In this document: piece by piece, positions 24,261 through 38,691 of the stretch
Position numbering within the stretch: the first letter of the stretch is position 1
Layout of the letters: every line of letters starts with the position of its first letter
Assembly: GCA_034509495.1 (NCBI GenBank)
Contig: CM067515.1
Span: 14,289,881-14,353,880 of the forward strand
DNA length: 64,000 nt
DNA from: Acestrorhynchus altus
Lineage: Eukaryota > Chordata > Actinopteri > Characiformes > Acestrorhynchidae
Direction of reading: 5' to 3'
Made by a program: the position numbers and the translations under genes
Notes under the pieces: generated by a model
What the model saw: only the letters and a program-made list of their open reading frames with translations
What the model was told of the DNA's origin: nothing
Databases searched by the model: none

Positions 24261-27200
24261 ACTAAATTCAGTGGATTGGTAGCTATGCTCACTGTGCTAT
24301 GCTATGCTATCTAGGGTAGATAGCTAGAAGTTGGCTCAGCTACAGACTCACCTGCAGTGCACGACTTAATTTGATCAAATTAAGCAGATTAAAGTTCATA
24401 ATAAATACTAACATATGAAGATACTTGGATTCCAGGACATAATAGGTACTAAGTAAATGGAAATTGGACCATTTTAATAGGTACTGATTACATACCTCAA
24501 AAAAGAGACAATAAAGTTGCTCAAAATCTTACAGTTGCCTATGCTTCCTCTCCAACATATTGACTTCTAGAACAGACTGTTCTCTTGATTTTAAGGTCAA
24601 GGAATAAAAACAAAACAAAACAAGACAATCCAGGGAAACCCCACACAGATAATGACCATAGTCAATCCCTGTATGTTGTTTCTGTGTGGTCTTTCCTCAC
24701 TTCTTTGGGGATTAGACATCCCTTTTTGGTGGTGGTCTAGACCATTAGCAGGTCATTAGCAGCTGTAAATTATGCACACTGTCTGTATTGTCTTGTTCTG
24801 AGTAACATTCCCTGAAATAGGGTAAGACACTTAACCATCCTAGGGATGGATATTAACTACAAAAGATCAGAGTACTGCTCCTTTGTTGAGTTTGTAGGTG
24901 GGCCTACACTTTCGCTGCACATAATTGTTGGTGTGTTATTGCAGTTTTCAGTTAATCCAACCAGAGAAGGTCTGATTCACAATTCGGGGAATTGTGATTA
25001 CACAGTGTGGGTGATGTGAAGAACTGTTATCCTTATCTTTATATGTGCCATTTTTATGGAAGTAAACATATTTAGAACTTTACCACTTTGAAAATAAACG
25101 ATCACATTCATACCATGATCACATGATACCACATTCTAGAAGAGATATGGCAGAAGGACCAATCTAACACCACTGTTAACCATCCAAAATATGAGAACTC
25201 TGACCCTCTGCATTACTCACACATATTGACTTCTCTTGGTGGAATCTAACAGCTGATAATGGTCAGGATGGCCTGCTGTACATGTCCGTTTGGATCTGAA
25301 CCTGTCAGCAACATCTTCACACATTGTTGGATGACACTGCCACCCAGTCTTATCACTGGGGAGTACGAGTAATCCAGCAAGAATGTTAGCTCTAATGAAC
25401 AGCTGGCCAGAGCAGCATACTCTTATGTAGGGTAGCATACATCTCCTTTTTTATCCAAGTTTATTTTGGGTTTTGCTGCAGTGTGGCAGGCATGAAGTGT
25501 ATTTAATGACTGATTTAATGGTTATGCCAACCTGAATTCATGGTCTTCAAGGTTTGCATGACTCGATGATTGCAATTGATTCGTAAAATTGTAAAGGTGC
25601 TCTTCAAAGATGGCATGGGTCTGACATATATTACTGCCAGGCCTTCATGAGCTAACAAAACTCATATAAGCCAACTGCACATGCAAATAACCAATAACTA
25701 AAGGTAATTATCAATAATCACTTCTCATTCCTGGTATTTACCTGGAAAACACAGGATAAGAAATGTGAGTTACTTGGTAAAGAGTCTTAGAAATAAATGT
25801 TGTCTGGGAAATTAGTCTTGGAAACTACCTGGAAAATGATGTACTTCCAAACCCTTCAGAGAATTACTTTATGTTCAGTGGAATTCCTCATAGACACACA
25901 TATATAAATACAGGTGAATGCATATGTATAAGAAGAGAATTCCTAGTTAACAGCAAATAAACCAATAACAAAAGCTAACATGAAAGTCTCAGAAACCAAT
26001 GTGACACCAATTATTGAACTATTGCCATAAAAAAATCTGTATTAAAAAGAAGATATAACAAATGAAAAATGTTTATTCCAGATCTCCTGAAACAGACTTT
26101 GAGCAGTCATTTCAAGCCTTTCAATCCAGATAGAACTAGTTCTCCAAACAGCTATCAATTCCTGGAGGTTGTTTAGGGTAATGGGAAGCTATTTCACATT
26201 GTCATGCACTTCAATGAACAAGTTAAATATTGTTGAAGAGTAATTTTGGAACCAGCAGTGGGAATGGTGTAACAACTATGGTGTAAAACAACTATTAAAA
26301 CGTTGCCATGCCATGTTGTCTGAAAGTACTACAGTATCACCAGAGGACTATTAAACAAAGGGTTTAGGGTTTACTGATGCTTCTTAAGACATCCAGTCCC
26401 GTCCTGTGCTCATAACACTCAGATCCAACACACCTATCCATTCCATTACATCATGACCTGGGGGCTGAGCCACTATCCGTCAAGCTGCATTCCAACTCAC
26501 TATAAGGCCTTCGCATTACATGACTGTTGTAACCTCAGTGCTGTCACTTTTCACAGAGATAAAGCTATTTTAGAGCTACCAGGGAACCAATTTGATATAT
26601 TTAGCCTCAGTTATGACTATATTTATCACCAGTCACTCAAAGATGTCAGATTACATAGCAAGGTATTTAATTAATCAGTTTGCTAATAAGTGCATGTCAG
26701 TATTTATGTATGTATCCATGGATTACATGCCAAAAGTCTGGAAAACTCTATTAATAGTTATTTGTTTTACCCATAATATACTTTATGCTTATTACTTTTT
26801 ATCGATAAATAATTTTATTTTATTTTATTTTATTAATATATATTATTATTATTCATATTAATATATTTAAATGTTACTATATATATTATTAATGTAATTT
26901 TCATTTCTACTATTAGAGTTCTTCATATGTTCTTATCTTCTTATCATATCTTCTTTTATTCTTATTCTTGATATATATCAAAATACAAAACAATGTACTT
27001 GTAAACAGATATTAATATTTTAGTATAGAGGATATATATATATCTATAGAGGATATATCTATAGCTATATCTATAGAATGCTATATCTTATAGCATTAGT
27101 GCATTGTACACAATGGAGACACAGTCACTGTCCAGCTCAGTAGAATTGCACATGAAGGGTTTACATATTTTGATATAACAAGCAAGCAACACAAATTGTC

Positions 27201-28079
27201 ATCTGGGTAAATTTGGTTTTGTTTTTTTTGCCATTGTTCTGTAGAGCCGGCCTAATCTAGCAGCAGTTGCTAGAAAACAGCATATTTGTAGGCAGAGTAT
27301 GGATAGGTCAGATTTAGCTGGTTGAACAAACCCAACAGAAAAGCCTTTAAAGCCAAATATATGCTGTCAAAACATGATGTTTTAACCCAGCAATATGTTT
27401 TACAAGGCTAGTATATAAGCTTATATTATAAGCTATCATTGAGTATCAGTAATGAGCTGTGGGTTGTTTTCACTGGCAATAAGCAACATCTCAAGCTTAA
27501 TGTAGTCAACAGAGACTCAACTCGCTTTCCATTCTCACACAAAAGGCTGCATTAATGAGTATGGAGTTGGGACCGATAACTTGCTCATGGGCTTTTAATG
27601 ACACTGTTCCATTTGGGGGCCCTGCAATACCTTGAGGTACACACCAGATAACAAAGATTTCTTTGCATGGAAATCAGTTCTTACAGATAGATTTTTTTCT
27701 AGTCTGTCTCTAGTATCTGTTAAATGTTAGTGGACACATTTTCAATTAGGAAAAAAATAGCAAATATATTTTCTTAGCATGAAACTTACTGCTAATGGCT
27801 CAGCACTCACTGATAACACTAATAATAAGATAATCTGTAGGTGGAGCTTTAGAAATGTGTGTCTGCTTCTCACAGTTTTACGTGTGGATGCATTGCATGA
27901 AAGGTGTGCAATTCAGTTTGATATTTTGTTCTTTTTAAGAAATGTTTCTTGTTTTCTCAAGGTTATGGTTTTCTCAGGAGTGTAATGATGTTTTTGTTAC
28001 AGTGTCTTGTGCACAAATCATGGTGTGTGCCAGCTGGTTTCTTAGATTTCTGACAAAACCAACACTATATAAAATAATT
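24261..28079. other. Gene desert, part 2
   Basis: No gene recognised. Strongly AT-rich at 26750-27090. The 27480-27620 stretch (GGCTGCATTAATGAGTATGG) is repeat-poor. Confidence 0.35.
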
Positions 28080-28660
28080 TCAAATCATTAGAAAAAACTG
28101 AATCGCACACCTTTCATCCACATATCTATCCATGTTGGTTCTGCCTCAGAGGCAGAGCTGCCTCTGGGACTGTTTTGATGGGTGATTTTGCACACAAGCT
28201 CCACGGGAGATTGAGAGATTCTGGTCCATGTTGACATGATTGCATCACACAAGTCCTGCAGATTTTTCAGGACCATGTCCTGTTTTTCCAAAGTGTTCTA
28301 CTGGATTCATATCTGGTAACCTGGGAGTCATTTTCATTAAACCAGTTTAAAGCCATGAATGGATTCCTCACCAATTTCCCAATTTCCCCACTTCCACTAG
28401 CCTGGATTGTTGACACAAGGCAGGTTAGGTCCATGGATTCATGCTGTCGGCTCCAAATTCTTATCCTATAATTTATGTATCTCAGCAGAAAAATCGAGAT
28501 TCATCAGACTAGCCTACATTTTTCAAGTCTTCAACTCCATCATGGATTAGCGGCCACAGGTTTCTGTTCTTGGTGGACAGAATTTGAACCTGGCATTGTC
28601 TCCTGCTGTTTAATGCTTGTTAGCAAAAAATCCTGCTACCTATAAACAGTGGAACCTTAT
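28080..28660 (-). mobile_element. Decayed Tc1-like transposon (copy 1)
   Basis: CCTGGATTGTTGACACAAGG, GGTCCATGGATTCATGCTG and CAGCAGAAAAATCGAGATTC are antisense Tc1-like transposase phrases. The same family is present at 31790-32350. Confidence 0.55.
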
Positions 28661-31600
28661 TGTTTTTTAAGTGTGTAAATGATCTTCAATGAAATATAAC
28701 AAAAAAGAACAAACTACTTTGGAACTGGCTCATCTAACCTACTTGTTGTTTATGTGTTGAGTTTATGGAATAATGGCATACTGACATCAACTGATTCAAT
28801 TAAGAAAAGAAGCCAACTTTCATTGTCTTCTTTATGCGTCACACATCCAATGCATCCTGTTTTTCTCGGCATCTGTAAAGCTGCTGCATGAATTCATTAG
28901 CGCTTCTTTAGGAGTCATTAAACTGTCTTTAGTGCTCCCAGCCCTCTCCCCCGCAAACTGTCTGACAGATATGAATGACTGACCGTGGGGCTCAAGCTTC
29001 CCTGCAGTGGCGGATGCTTGAGCAGCAAAGCTAAAAAAAATCACTTCTGCCAGGATAAAAGATGCATTTCCCCCTGACATTGTCCTTTTCAATGCTAAAT
29101 TTCAAGGACAGAGGATGAGATAATCTGGACATTGGGTTGGCCAGGGGTTTTAAATAGCTTTTACTTTCAAGTTTCTTTTTGTGTTTTAGTTTTTTTCACC
29201 TTTGTGTCTAACAGCAGTGGCCAGCTACATTCTAGACTTTTATAATTAGTCTTTTTATTAGGCTTTTTCTATGAATCTTGCAGGGCTCAGATCATAGGGC
29301 AAGTCAGCGAGTCCTTAATTAATGGTCGTGCATTGTTATATTAATGTATAAGCCATGCCTGCCGTCCTTTGAAACCTTGCCAAATGCCCAAAAGCACTGG
29401 CTGTGCCATTCAGGCACAAAGCTCCAGCGAATAGAATAAACATGAACAAGAGTCACAGGGAGTGATCTGCATATTTGCCTTTTGTGCTTGGTCCCTTATG
29501 CTAGGGCCACTGGAGCTCCCTGTCCCACAGTACTGCCATTTTTGGGGTGGAATGTGATGGACCCCTTACACCGGGTGGCTATACAGGAAGGACAGCAAAA
29601 ACACATAGATAAAATTGGCAAATGTCATGTGGTAGGAGCCTGAATAGTCTGGATTTCTTTGTTGGTTGCTTTCATGCCTGCACTCTGCTGTTTTTCTCAT
29701 CATGGGTTTGTTTGTTTTAGTTTATTTCAAACCAAATATTATTTATAGAGGGTATTGAAATGCATTAATACCTGGTATTTTCTTCCTACCCCCTCAAATT
29801 CTTTTAATATTGACTTTATTGAAACCCACTGAAGAGTTCTGATACAGAAAACATATGAAAAACAATTCAAACCTAAATAAAGAGTTACGTTTAAGCCTGC
29901 AACTACCAGCATTTGAGTGATGTTTAAGCGCAAGATCTAGGTAAAAAATGTTCCTCAAATAAAGTATTTCAGCTAAGTCTGATGAGTTTGTTCCCATAGT
30001 TTGCACAGGTGCCACCAATACTGTGCCTCACTGATTATTTCATACTTCTGGGTATAAAATGAACATTAAAACATAACATTTAATATGATTCCATGATGGA
30101 TGTTGCTATTTCAGACATGTGACATGTGATTTTTATGTGGTTTGTATCATAATGCCAGAATCCACATCCACAAAAGTCTGTGTGACTATACTAACAGAAA
30201 CATTATATTATTTTGATCACATTCACATTTACACCACTGTGGAGAAAACAAATGTTGACAAGTTGACAAGTTGCAAGATACAGAACCAGACAACATTGGA
30301 AATTAAACTAAATAAACCTCACAAAATTTGTATTCTCAGAATTTTTGTATTGAGTCTAGGTGAGCTTCTTCTGACAGGTGTGTTGGGAGGTAGTGGGGGG
30401 TAAAACCAGGGTGGCAAACTATCCAACACACCGGACAGCAACTGATACCAGTTATTTACACGTACACTTATTTAATGTTATTTAAGAAATCATTCTATCA
30501 AGGTGTCTAGCTAGCAGCTGAAACTCAAAATGTGCTGACTTAGCTGATGGTCAAAAACGAATGAGTCAACAACTTTGCAGAAGTCAAGTTATTAAGTTAT
30601 TGCTTACCATCCAAACATTTGTTTCGGAATTTAATATGGTTTGAAATAGTTTGTGATGATTTAGGCCTGTCGTTTGGACAGTGCAACTTGGTAGGGTATA
30701 ACCAGTCACTACGTCTTGGACAGAACTGATATTATCAAACAATACAATAATTAAAATCATATGCAAATGATTGTTTCTCAGTTGTCTGTACTTTCTTATA
30801 AAAAAAAATGAATACAGTGGACATGATAGCACTTAGTCATAGTGTGCATAAACAGAACATCACTAACTAATGAACTAGTTCATGTTTGTTCTGAATTTCA
30901 CACGTTGTTTAAAACAAATTGTTGCACAAATAATTGCACCCAGAAGGAAGTGTAAGATTTCAATGCAATTAGGAAGGAAGATAAAAGTTACCAGGAACAA
31001 AATCTGTCTAAAACTTTAGACAGATATGGGCAGTATTTATTGTTCTTCACATACAGAATTAGTGTCTCTGTATGGTTTAATGTAAAACACAACGTAGCAG
31101 ATGTCTGGGAATGGATTTGTAGACCTGTCCTGCAATAATCCAACTCATCCATCTTAAATATTCTCAGCCATTTTCTGCAGATTTTGCAGTGGGGGTATAG
31201 TGTTGATGGGGTGTAGTGGTGCAAGTATACCTGTTCAGCAAAATGAATGCAACAGACTACATATGAAGTAAAAGGATAATTTTGTACATTTAAATTTTTT
31301 GGTTAGTAGTTGATATAATATCAGCCTATTTCTATACTAAGGAAGGCTGAGCAACTACATAAAGAACTGCATGGCATTTGCTGCAGGGGGAACCGATTGG
31401 TTTCCATGTCAAGGGTTATTTGGACAGCATTTTCATACAGCACCATCATCTGTAGTGTCACCATGGTGATGCTGCCTTTATACTGATGGAGAAAGGTTGC
31501 CTGATTTATTGCAATGACCTGTGAATGTGCCTTAACCTACACAGTTCAATAGAGTGGATGTATTCCAAAGGGAAATATATAAAGCAGATCCAGGGAGCAT

Positions 31601-31789
31601 TCAATTTAAAGACCGCTGGAGTTAAAGCGATGCTGAGTGGTTGCCAAGTGGCAAAAAATGAGACAGAAAGTATGACTTTATGATTAGCAACAACATGCGT
31701 TGTATACAATACTCCTATTACAATAGGGCAACCTCAATTTCTGTATGGCGTGGATTCATTAAAATTTTGGAAACATTCCTTAGAGATTC
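28661..31789. other. Gene desert, part 3
   Basis: No gene recognised. 28800-29110 and 29280-29560 (GAGTCCTTAATTAATGGTCG) are repeat-poor blocks that could be regulatory. Confidence 0.35.
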
Positions 31790-32350
31790 TTACATATGTT
31801 GACTCTGATTGGCTGATTCTACAGAATCAACTGCATTTAAATGGGATGGCCACAGAAGAACCCTGAAGTCATTGTCATGTTTCATGAACAGTTAAGTAGA
31901 GTTTTAATTAGTGATATGGTACATGAACATGCTGGAAGTAGCCATTAAGAGGGGCAAATTGTGGCCATGAAGGGATGCATATGTATATATGCAATACACA
32001 AACATGCTGTAGCATGAGGCAATGACTGCCAGGAAAACAATCACCACACCATTATACCACCTCCAACGGCCTGGAGTGTTGACACACAACTTATTTAGTC
32101 CATGGATTCATTTCTGTTAAACCATCTGTGTGCCTCAGCAGAAATGGGATCATAAGACCAAGGTTAATTTTTTGGTCTTGAACTATACAGTTTTGGTAAG
32201 CAAGTGCCCACTGCAGCCTCAGCTTCCTATTCTTGGCCGATAGAAATGAATGTGGTCACCACAGTTGTACAGAGTGGTTATCCAAATTACCAGAGACTTT
32301 CTCTCAGCTCCAACCTGGTCTGGTGTAGGTCCTATAAACTGATCTGAGTT
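31790..32350 (-). mobile_element. Decayed Tc1-like transposon (copy 2)
   Basis: CATGCTGGAAGTAGCCATTA, CCTGGAGTGTTGACACAC and GCCCACTGCAGCCTCAGCTT align in order with the family of the 28.1 kb copy. Confidence 0.55.
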
Positions 32351-33149
32351 GAAGTGGGCATGGCTTATGAGAGTCATCTTCAGACCCTCTTATAACTATA
32401 CTTTTGAAGACAAGGGTACTTCAAATGGTTGAGTGACGACAGAAGAACCACTTTTCAGTCAATAAAAAATCTTGCTTACAATAGAATTTGTTTACTTGAA
32501 AAACCTTTAAAATGTCTGAAGAACCTTCACTTCATGTACATGTTCTTTACCAGTTCATAGGCAGCAGTGCTCAAAGAATCATTTGAAGTATGTAAAAAAC
32601 GGTGAAGAAATAATAAATTGATATTCAGAACAAAACATGTCCACATGATGGGGTGACACATGATAAGTGGACGATGTGGCTCACATTCCATGTCTTTTCT
32701 GAAGAGTGTATCAGTCTGGAAAGGTAACGAGTGTCTTTCTAAGCTCTTGTGGCCACGAGGTTTGGCATCTACCCCGTGACAGCCATATTATCTTTTGGAA
32801 TGTGCACCGAGTCATTTCCAATAATGAAGCCGCCAGCTTCCACACCTCTGGACAAGTGAGTGTTGCTGACGCATGGAGAGAATGAGGGAGACAGGAAGAG
32901 AGAGGGGGAGAGAGATGCTTGTCAGTTTGACTTGCAGGCCCCTCATTCAATGAGACGTGATGCTGAGGTTAATTAGTGAGCTATATAATAAGGGTTAATG
33001 GTGTTGCCTCTGACGTCAGCGAGTGTAACAATAGAAATGACAATATGACTCTTACTGTGAAAGGGCTTTCCTCCGATCACTCCAATGAGTAAAATCAGTA
33101 TGAGGAGATTGTATCATCAATATTGATGCAATAATACATTTTCTATACA
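32351..33149. other. Gene desert, part 4
   Basis: 32700-33060 is repeat-poor, with GAGCTATATAATAAGGGTTA and CTCTGACGTCAGCGAG (CRE-like). No exon seen. Confidence 0.35.
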
Positions 33150-33880
33150 TAAACCAGTAGCATTAAAATGACCTGCCTAATATTGTGTAGAACCCAGTCA
33201 TGCAATCGAAACAGCTCTGATCTGTCAAGACGTGGACTTTAAAAGACCTCTGAAAGTTTCCTGTGGTATCTGTCACCAAGATGTTAGCAGTAGATGCTTT
33301 AAAGGATATGTGTTTGAGAAAATGACTGTTGGACAACTGTCGATATTTTAATTCAACAGCAACACAAACACACCTCTCACTTTAGAAGGCTATTCTTCCC
33401 TGATAGCTCCTCTGGCTAACATCCAGTGTATGTCATATTTTGCAGTATGCAAACAGACCAAAGAGGTTGGCAAATGTGAGGAAACGTTTACTGAATTTTA
33501 CTAAATGTGTACAGGATTTCAATTGTGCACATTTAATTTAAGTGCTGTTAAGTTATGTGGTGGGTCCTCCATGAATCACATCAATGAGCCTTAGGCACAC
33601 GTAACCCTCTCACCAGTTTTCTGGTTGTCTTTCTTTTGGCAAGTATTGATGCATAACTGTAAGACCAAACAAGACCTGATGTTTTGGAGATGTTCTGACC
33701 CAGGCATCTATCCAGATCAATTTGCCTCTTGTCAAAGCTGCTTAGATTTTATGCTTGCTTGTATTTCCTGCTGCCAACACATCATCTGCTAGAAATGACT
33801 GATCACTTGCTGCCTAATAAGGCATGTAGATCTCACCCCTAATCAGGTGTCATTGTAATGTTATGGCCAAAATGTCTATG
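33150..33880 (-). mobile_element. Internally deleted Tc1-like transposon
   Basis: Left part has CACCAAGATGTTAGCAGTAG; right part has TGAGCCTTAGGCACACGTAA, TTTTGGAGATGTTCTGACCC and ATTGTAATGTTATGGCC. The central transposase region is missing. Confidence 0.55.
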
Positions 33881-36523
33881 CAGTATATATACATATCATA
33901 TCATATCATATCATTATCACTGTCCATGCAAAAATAACATATCTCCAAAATAGTGACTTTACAAGAGAAAGTTAAAGTATTCATAACCTTGAATGGAAGT
34001 TAAAAGTAAAATAAGAATCATTAAAACTCATTTGCAGACCATTTGTATTGCTCTGATCATTCAGACAGAGTATCGAGTAGCTATAGTGTTATCAGGCTTA
34101 AACATTTTCTGATGATATTAGTCTGATACTGTTCAATAATAGTTGCAGTACAAATCTAAAACATCGTGAGTGTTGAGATTTTCTTACAGGGTCTCCTTTT
34201 TAGAAAAGATGAAACAAATGGAATCATTCTCTCAATTACATGTTCAAGCACTTTCAGTGCAATCCACTCTGCACAGTGCTCAAGGTACTTATAGAAAATG
34301 CCACTCAGCGACTCTAGAGTCTCTCTCAGTGAGAAAAGTCAACCGGGGAAAAGACCCAGTGCCACACTGTGTATTTCAAGCCCTCTCTGTACCGCACTGA
34401 GTTCAATTGCTCAGTTTGATCACCAGTGCAGTAAGACAGAAATGGAAATATAGCAAAGACAGTCAGTTTCACTGTGTGTACACAAACATATTACACTTCC
34501 ATTATGTTATAGACTGTATTGTATACTGAAGCATACCGAAGATGAATGAATCTGAAACAAAATGAGACAAATCCAAATGTAATGTAGTCTCTGCTCTCAC
34601 AGTGCAGTATTTTTATTATTGTTTGAGCCCAAAACAGAACCATAAAATGTTAACAAATGCTGTCCTCTAGTGTAGGAAAGTGGAACAGTATTCTACTGCA
34701 GCTGTAGGTGAAGGGGTTGTTACTCCTGAAAGCTAAAGAAAAGTGGGCAACACACCTGTAAACCTAGCATTGAGCATCAGAAAAGTGTGAAACTACTTTA
34801 ATAGTCTGAAAACTGTTGCAAAGGTCAAAACCATATTAAACAGTTGCAAAACAAACAAGGTTTTTCACCAGAAATTCTGTACTGTTTACATCATGTGCAA
34901 GTACTTTCTGGTTCTTTCCTCTGAGGGGTTGTCAAATTTGTGACAACAAATCACACAATCACTGAAATCATTTGAAAATGCAGATATGGCTGGAAATGAT
35001 ACATTCATTAAGTTTGAAATGTGTGTCTTTTTAAATGTACCTTAGCACCAAAATATCTGATTTCAATTTTAGACAGTATAAATATGTTCAATATAAAGAT
35101 TTTCCACAGCTGTTAACATTAGGACAGAAACAGGCACAGTGACAGATGTGGCCAGAATGGATGATTTACTGGAATTAAAAGTTATTGAATTAGATTAAAG
35201 TTATCTTTTTTTAATATCAAAACACATATTCAGGAATAATATACAGTAATAGAAGATTTATTCAATTTATTATCAAAATAAATTTTTAGGAGTTTTCATT
35301 CTCTTTAGGACACATACACCAAACAACCATACTGTACCCTTGTTTCTACATTCCCTGTCCATTTTATCAGCTCCTCTAATCATACAAGAACAGTATGTAG
35401 TTCTTTAATTAGAGGCAGTAGTTCATCTGTTTCTCTGCATTGTTTGTAAGCCTCCTTTCACCCTGATCTTTAATGGTCAGCACTTCACAGGACCACCCCT
35501 ACTTGCTTAGTTAGAGGTATGTCAGCTTTGAGTCCCTTAAACTCTAAAGACCCATCAACAAGTCCATACTTCTATTCCTCACTCTCATAGCAGTTACTTG
35601 TTCATTTTATAGTTCTTGGTGAATCATTTATAATAGTAATATCACTATGACAGATAGTACATCTTAAAATCAACAACTGAATAACAGGCTTAGAGTTCAG
35701 GGGTTCTTGGCACATCCTTCCCTTCCTCTGTTTTTCTGGATAACAAACCCCCCCTGCTTATGTGCTCTTGGCTCAGCCCAGATGGCTAGGAGTGTGCCTG
35801 CTCTGAATCGAGGCCCAAGTGGAGTGTGCTTCAGCCGAGCAATTATCTCCAGCCTTCATTTAACGGAAAACACAATGGCTCCTCCAGGTTACAGACCTGT
35901 GTCTTTTCACAGCCTCTAAATAGGGGGCTCCCTTTCTCCATTCGTCCTTGTTGTGAGCACAGATTTCTCCATGAAATTACATTCCACTTCTGCAAATGAT
36001 GATCACTTAGTGCGCTTTGAGGAAGAGCTGATGTAGGATTGTGATGATTGGTGAGGGAACGCACTGGGTTACGCCAGAACAGCACAGACAAGAGACTCAT
36101 GAAATGATAACTGTGAGAGGTTTGTTTCTTGTATTTAATGTGTTATTTTGTTCAAGGCCACACTTATTGATAAAGAACATGTCACAGGAAGGTCAGAACA
36201 GTGTCCAATATCTAGATGGTACATGTAGTATATGAAGTATTAGCTTATAGATTATAATCTTATAAGCAAATAAAAGTGGTGAAAGATAAACTATAGTTTT
36301 CATTAGGTTAGATAGTTAGACAGTCATTCCTCCCTACGTTAGAATTAACAATAAAAACAATAACAGTATATTTAAATAATAACAAAAATAATAACAAAAC
36401 AAAAAACACACAATGCAGGAAAACACAAACATAAAATGTAAGTATTTCTCTTTTTTAAATCCTGAAGAAGGTTGTGTCTCTGGCCTAAGCCCTTACTTCT
36501 ATCTAAAAATATGTCATTATCAC
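33881..36523. other. DNA downstream of the cyclase gene
   Basis: No gene recognised. 35700-36040 is repeat-poor and of mixed composition; the rest is AT-rich. Confidence 0.35.
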
Positions 36524-38168
36524 TTAGCAGTGCGGCACTAAGCCTGGTAAAGAGGCCTCTCTCTGGACCTGGGGGCTGGATGGGTTCTCCTCACCCCCCA
36601 TCATGGAGCCCAATGTGCCATAGCTCCCTGCACAGTTCGCCACCTGCGCTGACACACAGATAGTGACCTCAGAGCCCTCCACCCTTAGTGGATCCTCAGC
36701 CTGGGAAACAGGGGTGTTGTTCTCACTCACACTTTGCACTGTAATGCTGGACTGCACATTTTACACAAAACACACAAAAACATGTTTTAATAATTCATTA
36801 ACCTGCATGCACAAGTTCACTCTCTGAACTACACAGCACAACAATTATATCAGTAGACCAAGGTTACAGTAAAGTAGTTACAGTAGATACTCAAAAATAC
36901 ATTTTAGGACTAACATTTAAAACCCTAGGCCAATGTTGTGGGATATTTCTGTAGTTTGATGTATGTATATATATATATATATATATGCTTGCATTATGTA
37001 TATACTTGCACCTACATTTTTTGTGGTTTTTGTTTTACTTATAAGGACTAAAAATATGTCTTTATGTCCCTGAAACCCTGTTGGAATTGATCATCCAGGG
37101 GGTTTTTAAGCTGAAAATGCAGAGTTGTCATAATTAGATTAAAAATAATAAGTTAGTAACAATACGTTCTTCAAGATACCTGAGAGTGGTCCTTTATTAC
37201 TTTGGTTGTTTTTGTATGTATCAGTATTATGCGTCATACTGATCAGTCTGATTCTGCATGCAGGTTCAGCATGTCCATATGGACAGAGCAGTAAACACTC
37301 ACTGCATGGCTGCTTTGGCATTTAAACTTGTTTGCTGATATTTCATCACCATGAGTGTCTTGGATTTTTCCATTGTGCTGTATGTTTATTAATGAGGGCA
37401 GAGAGAAGTTATAAGCTGTAGTCAATCATGACTAACAGAAAAGACAAGGGAAACATGCTCGGTTCTGACATATAGGAACATGTTTGGATATTCTGGTCAC
37501 ATATGTGACATACATTTCAATATCTCATCAAACATACTCACATTGCCCACTGAGATGTTGCTCTCTACTGGGGTTTTCTTCTTTCTGGCTAGGTTGGGAT
37601 TCCAGTGACAAACCAAACTATCATTCTGGACACTGTAGTTTTTGTGACCAATCAGCCAGTAGGTGTTCATTTTCCCTTTTCCCTACAAATGTAAAAGTAT
37701 TGCAACAAATCTGTGTATGCAAATAATGTTATAAAAGGGCTTCTATTACAGACAGTAATTGAATATAAAGTATCAAAAATGAAACTTTAAAAATGTTAAA
37801 TTTGGTCAATTTCACATTAATGGCAGATGTTTTGTTTGTGGTGAAATATATTTCACATCACTAGCAAATGTGTGAAGCCTTTAAAATACATGTTTATGCT
37901 GTGTATTAATTGAAGGAAAAATAATCATTTTAAACCCAGTCAGTACATTTATCTTCAATCTCACAATCATTTCACATCAGAACATTCTGAATTGTTTTGT
38001 TGACATCTCATCCGAAAAACAGTATCACATATTGCAGACTCTCACCTTCACTTCAATCTCTCCTCTGAGCTGCAGCTCATATGCGTTGTCTCTCATCAGA
38101 GCCAGGTATGTTGCTGAGCTTGCATGGATCTTCTGAGCTGTAATAACCAGATCTGATCATCTGTATAC

Positions 38169-38223
<55 letters not shown>

Positions 38224-38632
38224 TGAAAAAGTTCATTCTTGTACAAAGAATGAATTAATTTAATTAATTAATCATTAATTTAATTTCCCTGAAGGAACCC
38301 TCCCAAAGGATCAATAAAGTTCTATTCTATTCTATTCTATTCTATTCTATTCTATTCTATTCTATTCTATTCTATTCTATTCCAAATCTTGGAATATGAT
38401 TTATTAAAAATATATTTGTACATTAATATCTAGTGAACATTAAGAAGTTTCTTTCCTCCTCCTGTAAAGTTTTAAATAAAAACAATGGGGTATTTGGACT
38501 GTTTAATTATGAATAGAAAACATATGTTTTTTCATTATATTAAATATATAATACTTGTATGTATGTATGTATGTATGTATGTATGTATGTATGTATGTAT
38601 TATTATTATTATTATTATTATTATTTTAATTA

Positions 38633-38691
<59 letters not shown>

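Noticed and set aside
28832..29092. 86-residue minus frame with a signal-like start
   Set aside because: No family match and no exon signals; the DNA looks like non-coding unique sequence.
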